Positions 8,760 through 17,573 of a stretch of 38,217 nucleotides of DNA are shown here, in pieces (position 1 is the first letter of the stretch; each line of letters opens with the position of its first letter). Under the pieces are notes generated by a model. The model was not told the DNA's origin. It did not search any database and worked only from the letters and a program-made list of their open reading frames with translations. The DNA is taken from the NCBI GenBank assembly GCA_937902665.1, contig CALELM010000088.1, positions 1 to 38,217 of the forward strand, written 5' to 3'. Source of the DNA: an uncultured Selenomonadaceae bacterium. GTDB taxonomy: Bacteria > Bacillota > Negativicutes > Selenomonadales > Selenomonadaceae. Both the position numbers and the translations under genes were made by a program.

Positions 8760-8992
8760 TGCATAAAAGTTCAAGGAAATTGTGTGATGAAGAGGAAGCC
8801 AAGGCGAGGTTCCAGCAAAGAGAGTTGGCGGGTGGTGCGAGCCAGTGCGGACAGCCAAGGTTCCGCCTTGGAGCAGCCAGTGATGAGCTGGACGGGTGCG
8901 CCCGATAAAGCGCATGAGTGGTGCGTGCATCATTTGGGTGGTACCGTGGAGATGTTGAGCTTCGCCCCAATTTGCTTGGGGTGGAGCTTTTT
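8760..8992 (+). promoter_or_regulatory. T-box leader (probably serine-specific) with terminator
   Basis: The leader holds the Stem I distal element AGAGAG...GGTGGTGCGAGCC (about 8819-8843) and the T-box core TGGGTGGTACCGTGG (8935-8949) that pairs with an uncharged tRNA acceptor end. A 13-bp terminator hairpin (8958-8987) with T5 follows, and its 5' side can alternatively pair in an antiterminator with the T-box. Stem I closes by CCAAGGC with GCCTTGG; the 3' internal loop before that arm contains UCC (8862-8864), a serine codon. That assignment is by eye. It predicts that serA is read through when tRNA-Ser is uncharged. Confidence 0.88.
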
Positions 8993-9064
8993 GTATGTGG
9001 AGAGGTCCTTGACTTTTGCGTTTTAGTCAGTCATTCAATATGGAAAACAAGAGGAGCGATTTCT

Positions 9065-10648
9065 ATGAAGGTTTTAGCAGCGGACGGCATTTCGCCAAAA
9101 GGCATTGAGCTTTTGCAGAAGGATTTTCAGGTAGACGTAAGAGATAAGATTTCCCATGAGGAGCTTTTGGATGTCATTTCTGAATATGATGCCCTGTTGA
9201 TACGTTCGGCTTCTAAGGTAACAGCAGATGTCATTGAAAAGGCAGCGAACCTCAAAATTATTGGCCGTGCCGGTGTTGGCGTTGATAATATTGATATTCC
9301 TGCTGCAACGGCGCGAGGCATTATCGTTATCAATTCGCCGGGCGGCAATACGATTGCAGCTACGGAGCATACGATGGCAATGATGCTTTCCATGTCTCGC
9401 AATATTCCAATCGCCAATGAGACGATGCAAAAGGGTGAATGGAATCGCAAGAAGTATGTTGGCGTTGAGCTCAAGGGAAAAACGCTTGGCGTTATCGGCA
9501 TGGGAAGGATCGGCAGCGGTGTAGCAAAGCGCTGCATGGCTTTTGACATGGATGTTATTGCTTACGATCCATATATCAATGAGGAACGTGCAAAGGCAAT
9601 GGGAGTCAAGGTCGGTACCTTAGATGATGTTATCACGCAGGCAGATTTCATCACGGTACATATGCCGCTCACTCCGGATACCAAGGGCATGATCTCTATG
9701 GAGCAGATGAAGAAGATGAAGAAGGGCGTTCGTTTGGTCAACTGCGCCCGTGGCGGTATCATTGATGAGGCAGATCTGGCGCAGGCCGTGAAGGACGGCA
9801 TTGTGGCAGGAGCTGCTATTGACGTGTTCACGAGTGAGCCAATACCTGCGGATCACCCACTGCTGAATGTTCCGGGCATTGTAGTGACGCCGCATCTTGG
9901 TGCTTCTACAGTGGAGGCACAGATCGGTGTTTCTGTTGACGTTGCAGAGGGAGTCAAGGCAGCTCTCAATGGAGAGCCAGTGGCTACGGCAGTCAACATG
10001 GCGCCAGTTTCTCCGCAGGTCATGAAGGTAATCAGCCCGTACTTTACTTTGGTGGAGCGTCTTGGCTGCACGGCTCGTTCTCTTGCTGAGGGTGCGATTA
10101 AGAGCGTTGAGGTTCTTTATAACGGTGAGATTACGAAGGTCAATACTGGTATGCTGACAACAGGGGTTTTGAAAGGCATGCTGAATCCAATCATGGAAAC
10201 AGAGGTCAACTACGTCAATGCACCGAGCATTGCAAAGGAACGCAATATCAAGGTGACGGAATCGAAGGAAGAGGCAGTCGATAACTTTGCAACGCTGATC
10301 ACGGTCAAGGCTAGATTTGCAGACAAGGAAGTTTCCGTGACAGGAACGCTCTTTGGTGATGAGGGTCGTATCATACGCATCAACAAGTTCCGTGTGGATG
10401 TTGATCCGCATGCTCGTATTCTTATCTGCCCGCATATCAATCGTCCGGGTGTCATTGGCACGGTTGGTTCCATCATGGGTGAGGCGAATATCAATATTTC
10501 CGGCATGCAGGTCGGTAAGGCTGATGTGGAAGGTACGAACCTCATGGTTCTTACGATCGATAATGACATTCCGGCAGATATCCTTGCAGAGGTCAAGGGC
10601 GTGGATGGGATTTTTGATGCAAAGCTTGTAAATTTCTACGCAATTTGA
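9065..10648 (+). CDS. serA: D-3-phosphoglycerate dehydrogenase
   Basis: First step of serine synthesis: oxidises 3-phosphoglycerate to 3-phosphohydroxypyruvate with NAD+. The 527 residues are the long form: substrate domain, NAD-binding Rossmann domain with GVIGMGRIGSGVA (about 144-156), active-site NCARGGIIDE (Arg near 234) and TPHLGAST (His near 280), an intervening domain (about 315-450) and a C-terminal ACT domain (about 452-527) that in relatives binds serine. The ATG at 9065 has GAGGA 8 bases upstream; the longer frame back to 8918 runs through the T-box terminator and is not used. It stands alone between the T-box and a terminator. Confidence 0.96.
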   Translation: MKVLAADGISPKGIELLQKDFQVDVRDKISHEELLDVISEYDALLIRSASKVTADVIEKAANLKIIGRAGVGVDNIDIPAATARGIIVINSPGGNTIAATEHTMAMMLSMSRNIPIANETMQKGEWNRKKYVGVELKGKTLGVIGMGRIGSGVAKRCMAFDMDVIAYDPYINEERAKAMGVKVGTLDDVITQADFITVHMPLTPDTKGMISMEQMKKMKKGVRLVNCARGGIIDEADLAQAVKDGIVAGAAIDVFTSEPIPADHPLLNVPGIVVTPHLGASTVEAQIGVSVDVAEGVKAALNGEPVATAVNMAPVSPQVMKVISPYFTLVERLGCTARSLAEGAIKSVEVLYNGEITKVNTGMLTTGVLKGMLNPIMETEVNYVNAPSIAKERNIKVTESKEEAVDNFATLITVKARFADKEVSVTGTLFGDEGRIIRINKFRVDVDPHARILICPHINRPGVIGTVGSIMGEANINISGMQVGKADVEGTNLMVLTIDNDIPADILAEVKGVDGIFDAKLVNFYAI

Positions 10649-10677
10649 TAGTGAAAGAATAGGACATAACGAAAAAG

Positions 10678-10720
10678 GGACTGTGAAAAATGGGAAATCA
10701 TTTTTCGCAGTTCTTTTTTT
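10678..10720 (+). terminator. Rho-independent terminator after serA
   Basis: A 15-bp stem (arms 10678-10692 and 10699-10713, with a few G-T pairs), a 6-base loop and a 7-base T-run. Confidence 0.88.
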
Positions 10721-10806
10721 ATGTTTTTTCTTAAAGGATTTTCTCATTTTACGCAGAATCTTTTTGTAAAGGACAAATGTTCTTTAAGATGAGAGAGGGG
10801 GAGAAT

Positions 10807-11418
10807 ATGCCAATGTACAAGAAATCTATGGTCGTTTTGCTGGTGCTGCTTGCGGCGATGGCTGGCGGAACTTTTTACGGCTATTATTCGCAAGGGGAGG
10901 AGATTTCACTCGATACGGCGGAAAAGCCTGCGGGGGCATCGGAAGAAAAGCTGACGGTGTATGTGACGGGTGCTGTCAATCATCCGGGAGTACTGACGTT
11001 GGGAGAAGGAGCAAGGGCTGCCGATGCTGTCAATGCCTGTGGAGGGGTGTTGCCGACAGCTGATATGGAGAAAGTGAACATGGCACAGATGCTGAAGGAC
11101 GGCCAGCAGCTTTTGATTCCGGAAAAGACTGGGAAGCAGGAGCGTTTGTCAGGAGGAAAAGTCACAGGGGAGGAAGTCAAGGGAAAACATGCTTCAGGAA
11201 AATCCAATGGAAAGGATGAGAAGGGAGGCATTGTCAATATCAATACGGCAGACGAGAGTGAGCTGGATACACTTCCGGGAATAGGCCCTTCTATGGCAAA
11301 ACGTATCGTAGAGTTTCGTCAGACGGAAGGGGCGTTCCAGTCACCGGAGGATTTGAAAAAGGTTCGGGGGATTGGAGATGCAAAATTCGAGAAGCTGAAG
11401 GACAGGATTTCCGTTTGA
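10807..11418 (+). CDS. comEA: Competence protein ComEA (DNA receptor)
   Basis: Membrane-anchored DNA-binding protein of natural transformation. The 203 residues contain a single N-terminal transmembrane helix (about 7-27), an SLBB domain (about 47-108, with VTGAVNHPGV), a Lys/Gly-rich linker and tandem helix-hairpin-helix motifs (about 140-203, INTADESELDTLPGIGP). The ATG at 10807 is chosen because GAGAGGGGGAG lies just upstream; ATG 10777 has no such site. ComEC follows 13 bases later. The DNA would be passed from pilus to ComEA to ComEC. Confidence 0.92.
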   Translation: MPMYKKSMVVLLVLLAAMAGGTFYGYYSQGEEISLDTAEKPAGASEEKLTVYVTGAVNHPGVLTLGEGARAADAVNACGGVLPTADMEKVNMAQMLKDGQQLLIPEKTGKQERLSGGKVTGEEVKGKHASGKSNGKDEKGGIVNINTADESELDTLPGIGPSMAKRIVEFRQTEGAFQSPEDLKKVRGIGDAKFEKLKDRISV

Positions 11419-11431
11419 TAGGGAGGTCGTT

Positions 11432-13849
11432 ATGAAAATAGGACAGCAGCAGGAAGAATTTCTTGTGACGGCACTTTTTTCTTTGGGGCTTGGAATCTTT
11501 GCAGGGAGCGTGTTTTCTGTTTCGTTGTCTGCTTTATGCGTTGCGCTTTTCGCTCTGCTTGTTTTGAGCGGAGGCTTGCTTTCTGTGCAGAGCCGATGGG
11601 CATGGCTATCCTTCCTTCTCGTCTTTTTTTGCTTGGGCATGGTTCGGTTTTCCTGTGCAGAGATGCTGCCAACGAGCGATATTTCCCAATGGAAGGGAAA
11701 TGTCGTTCGGGTGACTGGAATTGCGGCAGAGGCACCACGCAAGACCGAAACAGCAGATGGGATGCAAAAGTTGCGCTATCTGCTGAATGCAAAACAAGTG
11801 GAGGTGCAAGGGAAAAAGTATTCAGCTTCGGGAAACATGTACGTTTATGCATCTATAAAGCAGGGGGGAACGGTGCCTGATGCACGGATTGGAGATGAGG
11901 TGACTGCCTCCGGCAAGGTAAGGATTCCGCATGGATATGCAGATCCAGGGCAGTTAGATACGGTACAGATGCTTCGCAGTCAAGGAATCACGGCACAGCT
12001 GGTGGCGGGAAAACAGGGGATTCGGGTAATTCCGCAGGAAAATATGCTGTTTCTCCGCAAAATGGAGGAAATACGCACCCATTATCGAACGAGAATGGAG
12101 GAGGTCATGCCAAAATCGGATGCGGCGGCAATCTTTGCTATGCTGTTTGGTGGCTACGAGGGGATTCGGCCGGAACTTACGGAAGCGTTTACTGTGACGG
12201 GAATCGTGCATATTCTGTCCGTATCCGGTTCGCATATCAGCCTGCTTGCCGCAACGATTGCGTGGCTTGGCGGATTATGTCGCCTGTCAAGGCGGATTCA
12301 GGTGGTTTTTGTTGTAGCGGCGATTGTTGTATACAGCATTTTGTCAGGCTGTGTTCCGCCGGTTTTGCGTTCTGCCCTGATGGGAGGCCTTACCTTTTTG
12401 GCATTGGCACTGGAAAGGGAGAAGGAGGCAGGAAGAATTCTTTTGCTGACGGGAATGGGCATGCTGTTAGCTTCCCCAATGTATTTGTTTCATATCAGCT
12501 TTCAGTTATCCTTCTTGGCAACGGCAGGGCTTCTTTACGCTGCACCTCCGATTCGTCGTTGGATGAGAGAGAGAAATGTGCCAGAGTTTTTTGCAGGCGC
12601 GCTTTCCATCACGATTGCGGCACAGCTATCAACGCTTCCAATTCTTGCATGGTATTTCAACCAGCTGTCACTTTCATCACTGCTGGCAAACCTCTTGATT
12701 GTTCCTATCGTTGAAGGGATGATTGTGTTGGGGCTTTTTTCCGGTATGGTTGCATTTTTTCTGCCGTTCCTTGGGAAAGGTTTCTTTCTTTTTAACAGTC
12801 TGCTTCTTGGAGTGGTTTACGAAATGGCACGGTGGATGGAAGTGCTTCCTGCAAGTCAAGTATATTTGCCGACGTTTCCGTTTTGGCTTTCTGTTCTTTT
12901 TTATGCAGGTCTCCTTATGGTCTGCTCGAAACGAGGGCGAGATCTGGCAGGAAAATTCTTGAGGGAGCAGAAGGTATTGGCAATCGGCATGGTTCTGCTT
13001 GTGGGAGCAATCTCTTTTGCTTGGCATTGCCTGTATAGGGATGAAGTCGTTTTTGCAGTTTTAGATGTTGGGCAAGGCGATGCCATGCTGCTGAAAACAG
13101 CGCATCATGCAGCAATGTTCGATGCAGGAGGAACAAGGGAAGGAGGTTTTGATGTCGGTGCAAGGGTTGATGTGCCGTATCTTCTCCATCAGGGAGTGCG
13201 AAAGCTCGATTATATTTTCTTGACACATGTGCATGAGGACCATGCAGGAGGCGTGGGCGGGATCTTGCGAAAGCATTTTCCCGTAGGAACTGTCCTTACG
13301 GCAAGCGAGAGCCGCACCGCATACGAAAAGGTTCTGCAGGTTCCCGTGGAAGCGTTGGAAAAGGCTCGATTGCGGCAGGCTGTGGAGGGGGAGGTTTTTG
13401 AACTGGATGGTGTCAAGGTGGAGGTGCTTTATGCACCTGCTTGCTCTGGAAAACCAGCGACAGGCAATGAGGTTTCCAACGTATATCGTATCACTTATGG
13501 AAAGGCATCCTTTCTTGTGACAGGGGATCTGGTTGCGGAAGAGGAAAGGAAACTGCTGGAGGAGGGAAAGGATGTTCAAGCATTGGTCTTGAAATGCGGG
13601 CATCATGGATCCAGAACATCGACTTCACAGGAATTTTTGGAGGCAGTGCATCCAAGATATGCTGTCATAGGTGTCGGCAGGGACAATTCCTTTGGGCATC
13701 CGAACAAGGAAATTCTTGAACGATTGGAAAAGCAGGGAATCGAGATCTATCGAACGGATATGGACGGTGCGATCGAGTTTCACACGGACGGAAAACGCAT
13801 GTGGGCGGAAACATACATCGAAGGGAACGGCAAAGCACTCCGGCATTAG
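11432..13849 (+). CDS. comEC: DNA internalisation competence protein ComEC/Rec2
   Basis: Inner-membrane channel that takes up single-stranded DNA during transformation. The 805 residues have the full family layout: N-terminal membrane segments and soluble DUF4131-type domain, a central polytopic competence domain (about 225-510, with HILSVSGSHISLLA) and a C-terminal metallo-beta-lactamase-like domain (about 545-800) with LDVGQGDAML, THVHEDHAGG and KCGHHGS motifs. The metal ligands of this domain are intact, which suggests it is an active nuclease. GGGAGG precedes the ATG. The gene is intact and follows comEA, so the strain may be transformable. Confidence 0.94.
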   Translation: MKIGQQQEEFLVTALFSLGLGIFAGSVFSVSLSALCVALFALLVLSGGLLSVQSRWAWLSFLLVFFCLGMVRFSCAEMLPTSDISQWKGNVVRVTGIAAEAPRKTETADGMQKLRYLLNAKQVEVQGKKYSASGNMYVYASIKQGGTVPDARIGDEVTASGKVRIPHGYADPGQLDTVQMLRSQGITAQLVAGKQGIRVIPQENMLFLRKMEEIRTHYRTRMEEVMPKSDAAAIFAMLFGGYEGIRPELTEAFTVTGIVHILSVSGSHISLLAATIAWLGGLCRLSRRIQVVFVVAAIVVYSILSGCVPPVLRSALMGGLTFLALALEREKEAGRILLLTGMGMLLASPMYLFHISFQLSFLATAGLLYAAPPIRRWMRERNVPEFFAGALSITIAAQLSTLPILAWYFNQLSLSSLLANLLIVPIVEGMIVLGLFSGMVAFFLPFLGKGFFLFNSLLLGVVYEMARWMEVLPASQVYLPTFPFWLSVLFYAGLLMVCSKRGRDLAGKFLREQKVLAIGMVLLVGAISFAWHCLYRDEVVFAVLDVGQGDAMLLKTAHHAAMFDAGGTREGGFDVGARVDVPYLLHQGVRKLDYIFLTHVHEDHAGGVGGILRKHFPVGTVLTASESRTAYEKVLQVPVEALEKARLRQAVEGEVFELDGVKVEVLYAPACSGKPATGNEVSNVYRITYGKASFLVTGDLVAEEERKLLEEGKDVQALVLKCGHHGSRTSTSQEFLEAVHPRYAVIGVGRDNSFGHPNKEILERLEKQGIEIYRTDMDGAIEFHTDGKRMWAETYIEGNGKALRH

Positions 13850-13888
13850 CGAGGACGTGCATTTGTCTATGTATACATGAAGGAACGC

Positions 13889-13918
13889 TTGTAAAACTGT
13901 AATATAGTGTTGTATAAT
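13889..13918 (+). promoter_or_regulatory. Putative sigma-70 promoter for gdhA
   Basis: TTGTAA, an 18-base spacer and a perfect TATAAT, with a 75-base leader before the gdhA start. No strong terminator is seen between comEC and this promoter. Confidence 0.65.
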
Positions 13919-13993
13919 AACATCTGTTGGAGCGAAGTGCAAAGAAGCATTCCGCAGAATAAATACAAATGTATTTACAAGGGAGCGTTTATT

Positions 13994-15352
13994 ATGGCAG
14001 ACATGAAGCAGTATGTGCAGGATGTATTGGATTTGGTAGAAAAGCGTGATCCAGATCAGAAGCAGTTCCAGAATACGGTAAAGGAAGTTTTGACAACGAT
14101 TATTCCGGTTCTCGAAAAGAACCCGCAATATAAGGACGCAAAGATTTTGGAACGTATGGTGGAAGCAGAGCGCATTATTACGTTCCGTGTTCCGTGGCAG
14201 GATGACAAGGGCGAGATTCAGGTCAACCGCGGTTATCGTATTCAGATGAACAGTGCGATTGGACCTTACAAGGGCGGTCTTCGTTTCCATCCAAGCGTAA
14301 ATCTCAGCATTTTGAAGTTCCTTGCTTTCGAGCAGGTATTCAAGAATGCGCTCACGGGTCTTCCTATTGGCGGCGGCAAGGGCGGTTCTGACTTTGATCC
14401 GAAGGGCAAGTCCGACAACGAGGTTATGCGTTTCTGCCAGAGCTTCATGACGGAGCTGGTTCGCCATATTGGACCGAACGTAGACGTTCCTGCTGGTGAC
14501 ATCGGTGTTGGCGGCCGTGAGATCGGTTATCTCTTCGGTCAGTACAAGCGGATTCGTGACTCCTATGATGCAGGCGTTCTTACGGGCAAGGGCGTAAACT
14601 ATTGGGGCAGCCTTGCACGCACGGAAGCTACGGGCTATGGTCTTCTCTATTTCGTAAAGAACATGCTCGATGCAAACAATTATGATATCAAGGGCAAGAC
14701 GTTGGTTATTTCCGGTTCCGGCAATGTTGCTACTTATGCTATCGAGAAGGCTCAGAGCTTCGGAGCAAAGGTAGTTACCTGCTCGGATTCCAATGGTTAT
14801 ATCTACGATCCGGATGGAATCGACTTGGATGCTGTCAAGGAGATTAAGCAGGTTCGCCGTGGACGTATCAAGGAGTATATTGAGGTTTCCAGCCACAAGA
14901 ATGCAGAGTATCATGAAGGCTGCAAGGGTGTATGGTCTGTGAAGTGCGATGTTGCTCTTCCTTGCGCAACGCAGAATGAGATTGACCTTGAGAGCGCAAA
15001 GGCATTGGTTGCTAATGGCGTCTATGCTGTTGGTGAGGGTGCAAACATGCCTTCTACTCTTGAGGCGATTGCATATTTCCAGGAGAACAAGATTCTCTTC
15101 GCTCCTGCTAAGGCAGCTAATGCTGGCGGTGTTGCTACTTCTGCACTTGAGATGGCACAGAACTCCGAGCGTCTCCAGTGGACGTTTGAGGAAGTGGATG
15201 GCAAGCTGAAGGGTATCATGAAGAATATCTATCAGCAGGCTAGAGCAAATGCAGAGAAGTATGCAGGCGATCCGAACAATCTTGTTGCAGGTGCGAACAT
15301 GTGCGCATTTGAGAAGGTTGCAAATATCATGATGGCACATGGTGTTGTTTGA
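13994..15352 (+). CDS. gdhA: Glutamate dehydrogenase, probably NADP-dependent
   Basis: Reversible amination of 2-oxoglutarate to glutamate; main ammonium assimilation route in many anaerobes. The 452 residues include the active-site region NSAIGPYKGGLRFHPSVN, catalytic Lys129 in IGGGKGGSDFDP, and PAGDIGVGGREIGYLFG, all typical of the hexameric 450-residue class, and the dinucleotide-binding SGSGNVATYA near 240. Cofactor preference is inferred from the subfamily. The ATG at 13994 lies after GGGAGCG; the longer frame back to 13907 begins inside the promoter and is rejected. A terminator follows, so the gene is monocistronic. Confidence 0.95.
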   Translation: MADMKQYVQDVLDLVEKRDPDQKQFQNTVKEVLTTIIPVLEKNPQYKDAKILERMVEAERIITFRVPWQDDKGEIQVNRGYRIQMNSAIGPYKGGLRFHPSVNLSILKFLAFEQVFKNALTGLPIGGGKGGSDFDPKGKSDNEVMRFCQSFMTELVRHIGPNVDVPAGDIGVGGREIGYLFGQYKRIRDSYDAGVLTGKGVNYWGSLARTEATGYGLLYFVKNMLDANNYDIKGKTLVISGSGNVATYAIEKAQSFGAKVVTCSDSNGYIYDPDGIDLDAVKEIKQVRRGRIKEYIEVSSHKNAEYHEGCKGVWSVKCDVALPCATQNEIDLESAKALVANGVYAVGEGANMPSTLEAIAYFQENKILFAPAKAANAGGVATSALEMAQNSERLQWTFEEVDGKLKGIMKNIYQQARANAEKYAGDPNNLVAGANMCAFEKVANIMMAHGVV

Positions 15353-15379
15353 TAGAAAGTTTTGTGAGAGTGTTTTTTG

Positions 15380-15409
15380 AGAGGCAATCATGCGATTGCC
15401 TCTTTTTTT
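15380..15409 (+). terminator. Rho-independent terminator after gdhA
   Basis: A 10-bp perfect stem (AGAGGCAATC with GATTGCCTCT), a 4-base loop ATGC and a T7 tail. Confidence 0.93.
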
Positions 15410-15436
15410 GCAGGATTTCCTGCAAGTAAGTAGAAT
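15408..15436 (+). promoter_or_regulatory. Putative promoter with overlapping palindrome
   Basis: TTGCAG, 17-base spacer, TAGAAT. The -35 box lies inside the perfect inverted repeat TGCAGGATTTCCTGCA (15409-15424), a possible operator. The start codon of the next gene is about 88 bases further on, so the promoter is suggestive only. Confidence 0.4.
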
Positions 15437-15523
15437 CTTACCTTGTAGGAAGGAATAAGATTAGCACAAGCAGAAGGCTTGGATGATTTTTGGTTGATAT
15501 CGTGGAAATGTGGGGCTGGAGCT

Positions 15524-17437
15524 ATGAACGTGATGTGGAATGGTATGGAAGGCTTGCCGAGAGACTATTATGGAAACAGAAGCTTTTCTGTAGGGGAGCT
15601 TGCAGCGGAAGAAAAGCAGCGGTTATTTGCAATTTATGGAACGCAGGTCGAGGATATTGAACCATTATCGGAAGAAGAAAGAGACGTTTTCTTGAAGAGG
15701 GGACTCATTTCTCCCAATATGTTTACACAGAGCTTGTACAAGGTAACGTGCAAGCAGGGGGACGTAGATGGCAGGTATCAGATCCTTTCCCGTACATTGG
15801 AAGCATCAGGAGAGATCCTGTCACCGCAAAAGCATGGGAATTACGTTATCGAGCCGCAGAGCTTTAAGCAGCATGCTAAGAACCTTATGAAGATGTGTCC
15901 GGCACTTCGCAGCAATTTTTACAAAAGCATTTCCGGTGAAATTTGGAGAGTTGTTTTGGTAGAGAAGCCTTTGCCTTTGCACTTTGGTGTGATAGATGCA
16001 GAGTTTCCAGAGGAAGTGGAGGAAAAGATAGGGCATATCATGGAGGCAGATCGCAGGGAAGGTTTTGATTTGGAGCGAGGAACTTTGGTTCGGGCGAGTG
16101 TCTTTCGCTTGAAAAAGAACGAGTTTGCGGTGTTGCTTTCTGGATTGCGCTTGGTGACGACACGGGTGGATGTTTCTTTGTGGTTTCATTGGCTGAAGCC
16201 TTTGTGGAATACGGAACCTATACAGAAGCCCCCTAAAAATCTGGTTGATTCTTCCAATTATTGGAAGGAATTGGTGAAAGGGGCGTTCTTGAATTCCAAG
16301 CTGCTTGGTCAAAAATCCAGTGAGAGTTTTGTTTCCAAGTCTTCGATTCTGCGTATCGGGAAACGGGGAACGAGTCAGATTGCGGAGAAGATTCCTAAGG
16401 AAAACCGGAATTTTTGGATTGCTTTGCTGGGAACGGCATGGGGAATTTTGCTTCATCAGTATAATGGGTCAAAAGATTTGGCTTATCCCATCATTATGCC
16501 GGATCTGGGAGCAAGCCTTCGCAGTGCAAGCAAGGTATTGGATTACCAGATATTTCCTATGAGGCTCACTTGCCAAATGACAGGTGTTACCGTTAGGGAC
16601 TTGATAAAAAAGCAGATGGTTCAGCTTCTGCAATCCGCTTCTATGGGAAGCTTTCCTGTGCAGAACGGTCCTAGGGTTTATATCAGTTTTCAAAGCTTTT
16701 GGGCTGAAACTGTTCCTTATACGGAGCTTTCGGATGAGGTGGGATTTCAGCGTGCAGCAATCCATGCAATTGATATGGAGCTTGGCGATTTCGTGCTTTA
16801 TTTCCGTTTTAACGGTGCCATGATCAAGCTGGAAGCCATCTACAATGCCAATGCGGTTTCATGGGAAGCCGCAGAGAAAATCCTCGCTCATTATGGCATG
16901 GTGATACAGGCAATGCTGGAGGGATGGAACCAAGATATCCAAGACCTGAATTCGGTGCTTCGGGGGAGGCTGGCTGATGTAGTGTCCAGAACGATTCCTA
17001 CAGATTTTCAGGTAGTCAGCATGCTGAGAAAGACAGCCTTCTTGTCAGATCTGGAAGATGCATCGCTTTTGGAAATAGTTTTTGCTTCAAAAGTTGACTG
17101 CTTTATGCAGGAGGAGACGATTTTGCAGGAGGGCGCTGTGCAGGATAACCTTTGTATTCTGCTCCAAGGGAAGGCTGTTTGCTGGCAGGTGAATCTTGAT
17201 GGCTGGCCGTCCCCCGTAAAGGGCCTCAAGGCAGGAGATGTGGTTTCCTATGATGTTGCGCTGGAGGGAAATAGTCTCATCGGGGCAACTGCGATGGAGG
17301 ATTATACGCTTGTATTCTTCCTGCCGATGGAGGATTTCCGCAGGATACTGGAGAGAAACGGCAAGCTTGCGTGGAAATTCTCGCAGGCATTGGCAAAGGA
17401 AATGTGCCGGTATCGGAAACTTTGGCTGATGGAATAA
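15524..17437 (+). CDS. Degenerate NRPS condensation-type domain fused to a cNMP-binding-type domain
   Basis: About 637 residues from this ATG. Residues roughly 30-490 follow the plan of a nonribosomal peptide condensation domain: VEDIEPLSEEERDVFL (like the C1 motif), LRSNFYKSI, NYWKELVKGAF, then ILLHQYNGSKDLAYPII and DLNSVLRGRL. The catalytic HHxxxDG is not present; the matching stretch reads LRLVTTRVDV, so acyl-transfer chemistry is unlikely. Residues about 510-630 resemble a CRP/cNMP-binding beta-roll (ILQEGAVQDNLCILLQGKA). No helix-turn-helix, adenylation or carrier domain is present, so it is neither a transcription factor of usual form nor an NRPS. A TTG at 15479 would add 15 residues; start evidence is weak for both. 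It may be a ligand-sensing protein. I cannot assign a function. Confidence 0.7.
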   Translation: MNVMWNGMEGLPRDYYGNRSFSVGELAAEEKQRLFAIYGTQVEDIEPLSEEERDVFLKRGLISPNMFTQSLYKVTCKQGDVDGRYQILSRTLEASGEILSPQKHGNYVIEPQSFKQHAKNLMKMCPALRSNFYKSISGEIWRVVLVEKPLPLHFGVIDAEFPEEVEEKIGHIMEADRREGFDLERGTLVRASVFRLKKNEFAVLLSGLRLVTTRVDVSLWFHWLKPLWNTEPIQKPPKNLVDSSNYWKELVKGAFLNSKLLGQKSSESFVSKSSILRIGKRGTSQIAEKIPKENRNFWIALLGTAWGILLHQYNGSKDLAYPIIMPDLGASLRSASKVLDYQIFPMRLTCQMTGVTVRDLIKKQMVQLLQSASMGSFPVQNGPRVYISFQSFWAETVPYTELSDEVGFQRAAIHAIDMELGDFVLYFRFNGAMIKLEAIYNANAVSWEAAEKILAHYGMVIQAMLEGWNQDIQDLNSVLRGRLADVVSRTIPTDFQVVSMLRKTAFLSDLEDASLLEIVFASKVDCFMQEETILQEGAVQDNLCILLQGKAVCWQVNLDGWPSPVKGLKAGDVVSYDVALEGNSLIGATAMEDYTLVFFLPMEDFRRILERNGKLAWKFSQALAKEMCRYRKLWLME

Positions 17438-17512
17438 GTTTTGATTGGCATATTAGGAGGTTAGGGGAGCTTGTCTTGTGACGGGCTTCCTGTTTTTTAT
17501 CTATGCAATTCC

Positions 17513-17541
17513 TTGCGTGAGAGGGGAAAAGACAGTACAAT
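17513..17541 (+). promoter_or_regulatory. Putative promoter for holA
   Basis: TTGCGT, 17-base spacer, TACAAT, 32 bases before the holA ATG. Confidence 0.5.
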
Positions 17542-17573
17542 AGAGGAAAGTGATGCTTGGGGAAGGAACATTT

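Noticed and set aside
8918..9064. N-terminal extension of serA
   Set aside because: Runs through the T-box core and terminator.
9620..10747. 375-codon minus-strand frame opposite serA
   Set aside because: Crosses the serA terminator and mirrors serA codons.
13625..15391. 588-codon minus-strand open frame opposite gdhA
   Set aside because: It is the antisense shadow of gdhA and comEC, with no ribosome binding site and no protein-like pattern.
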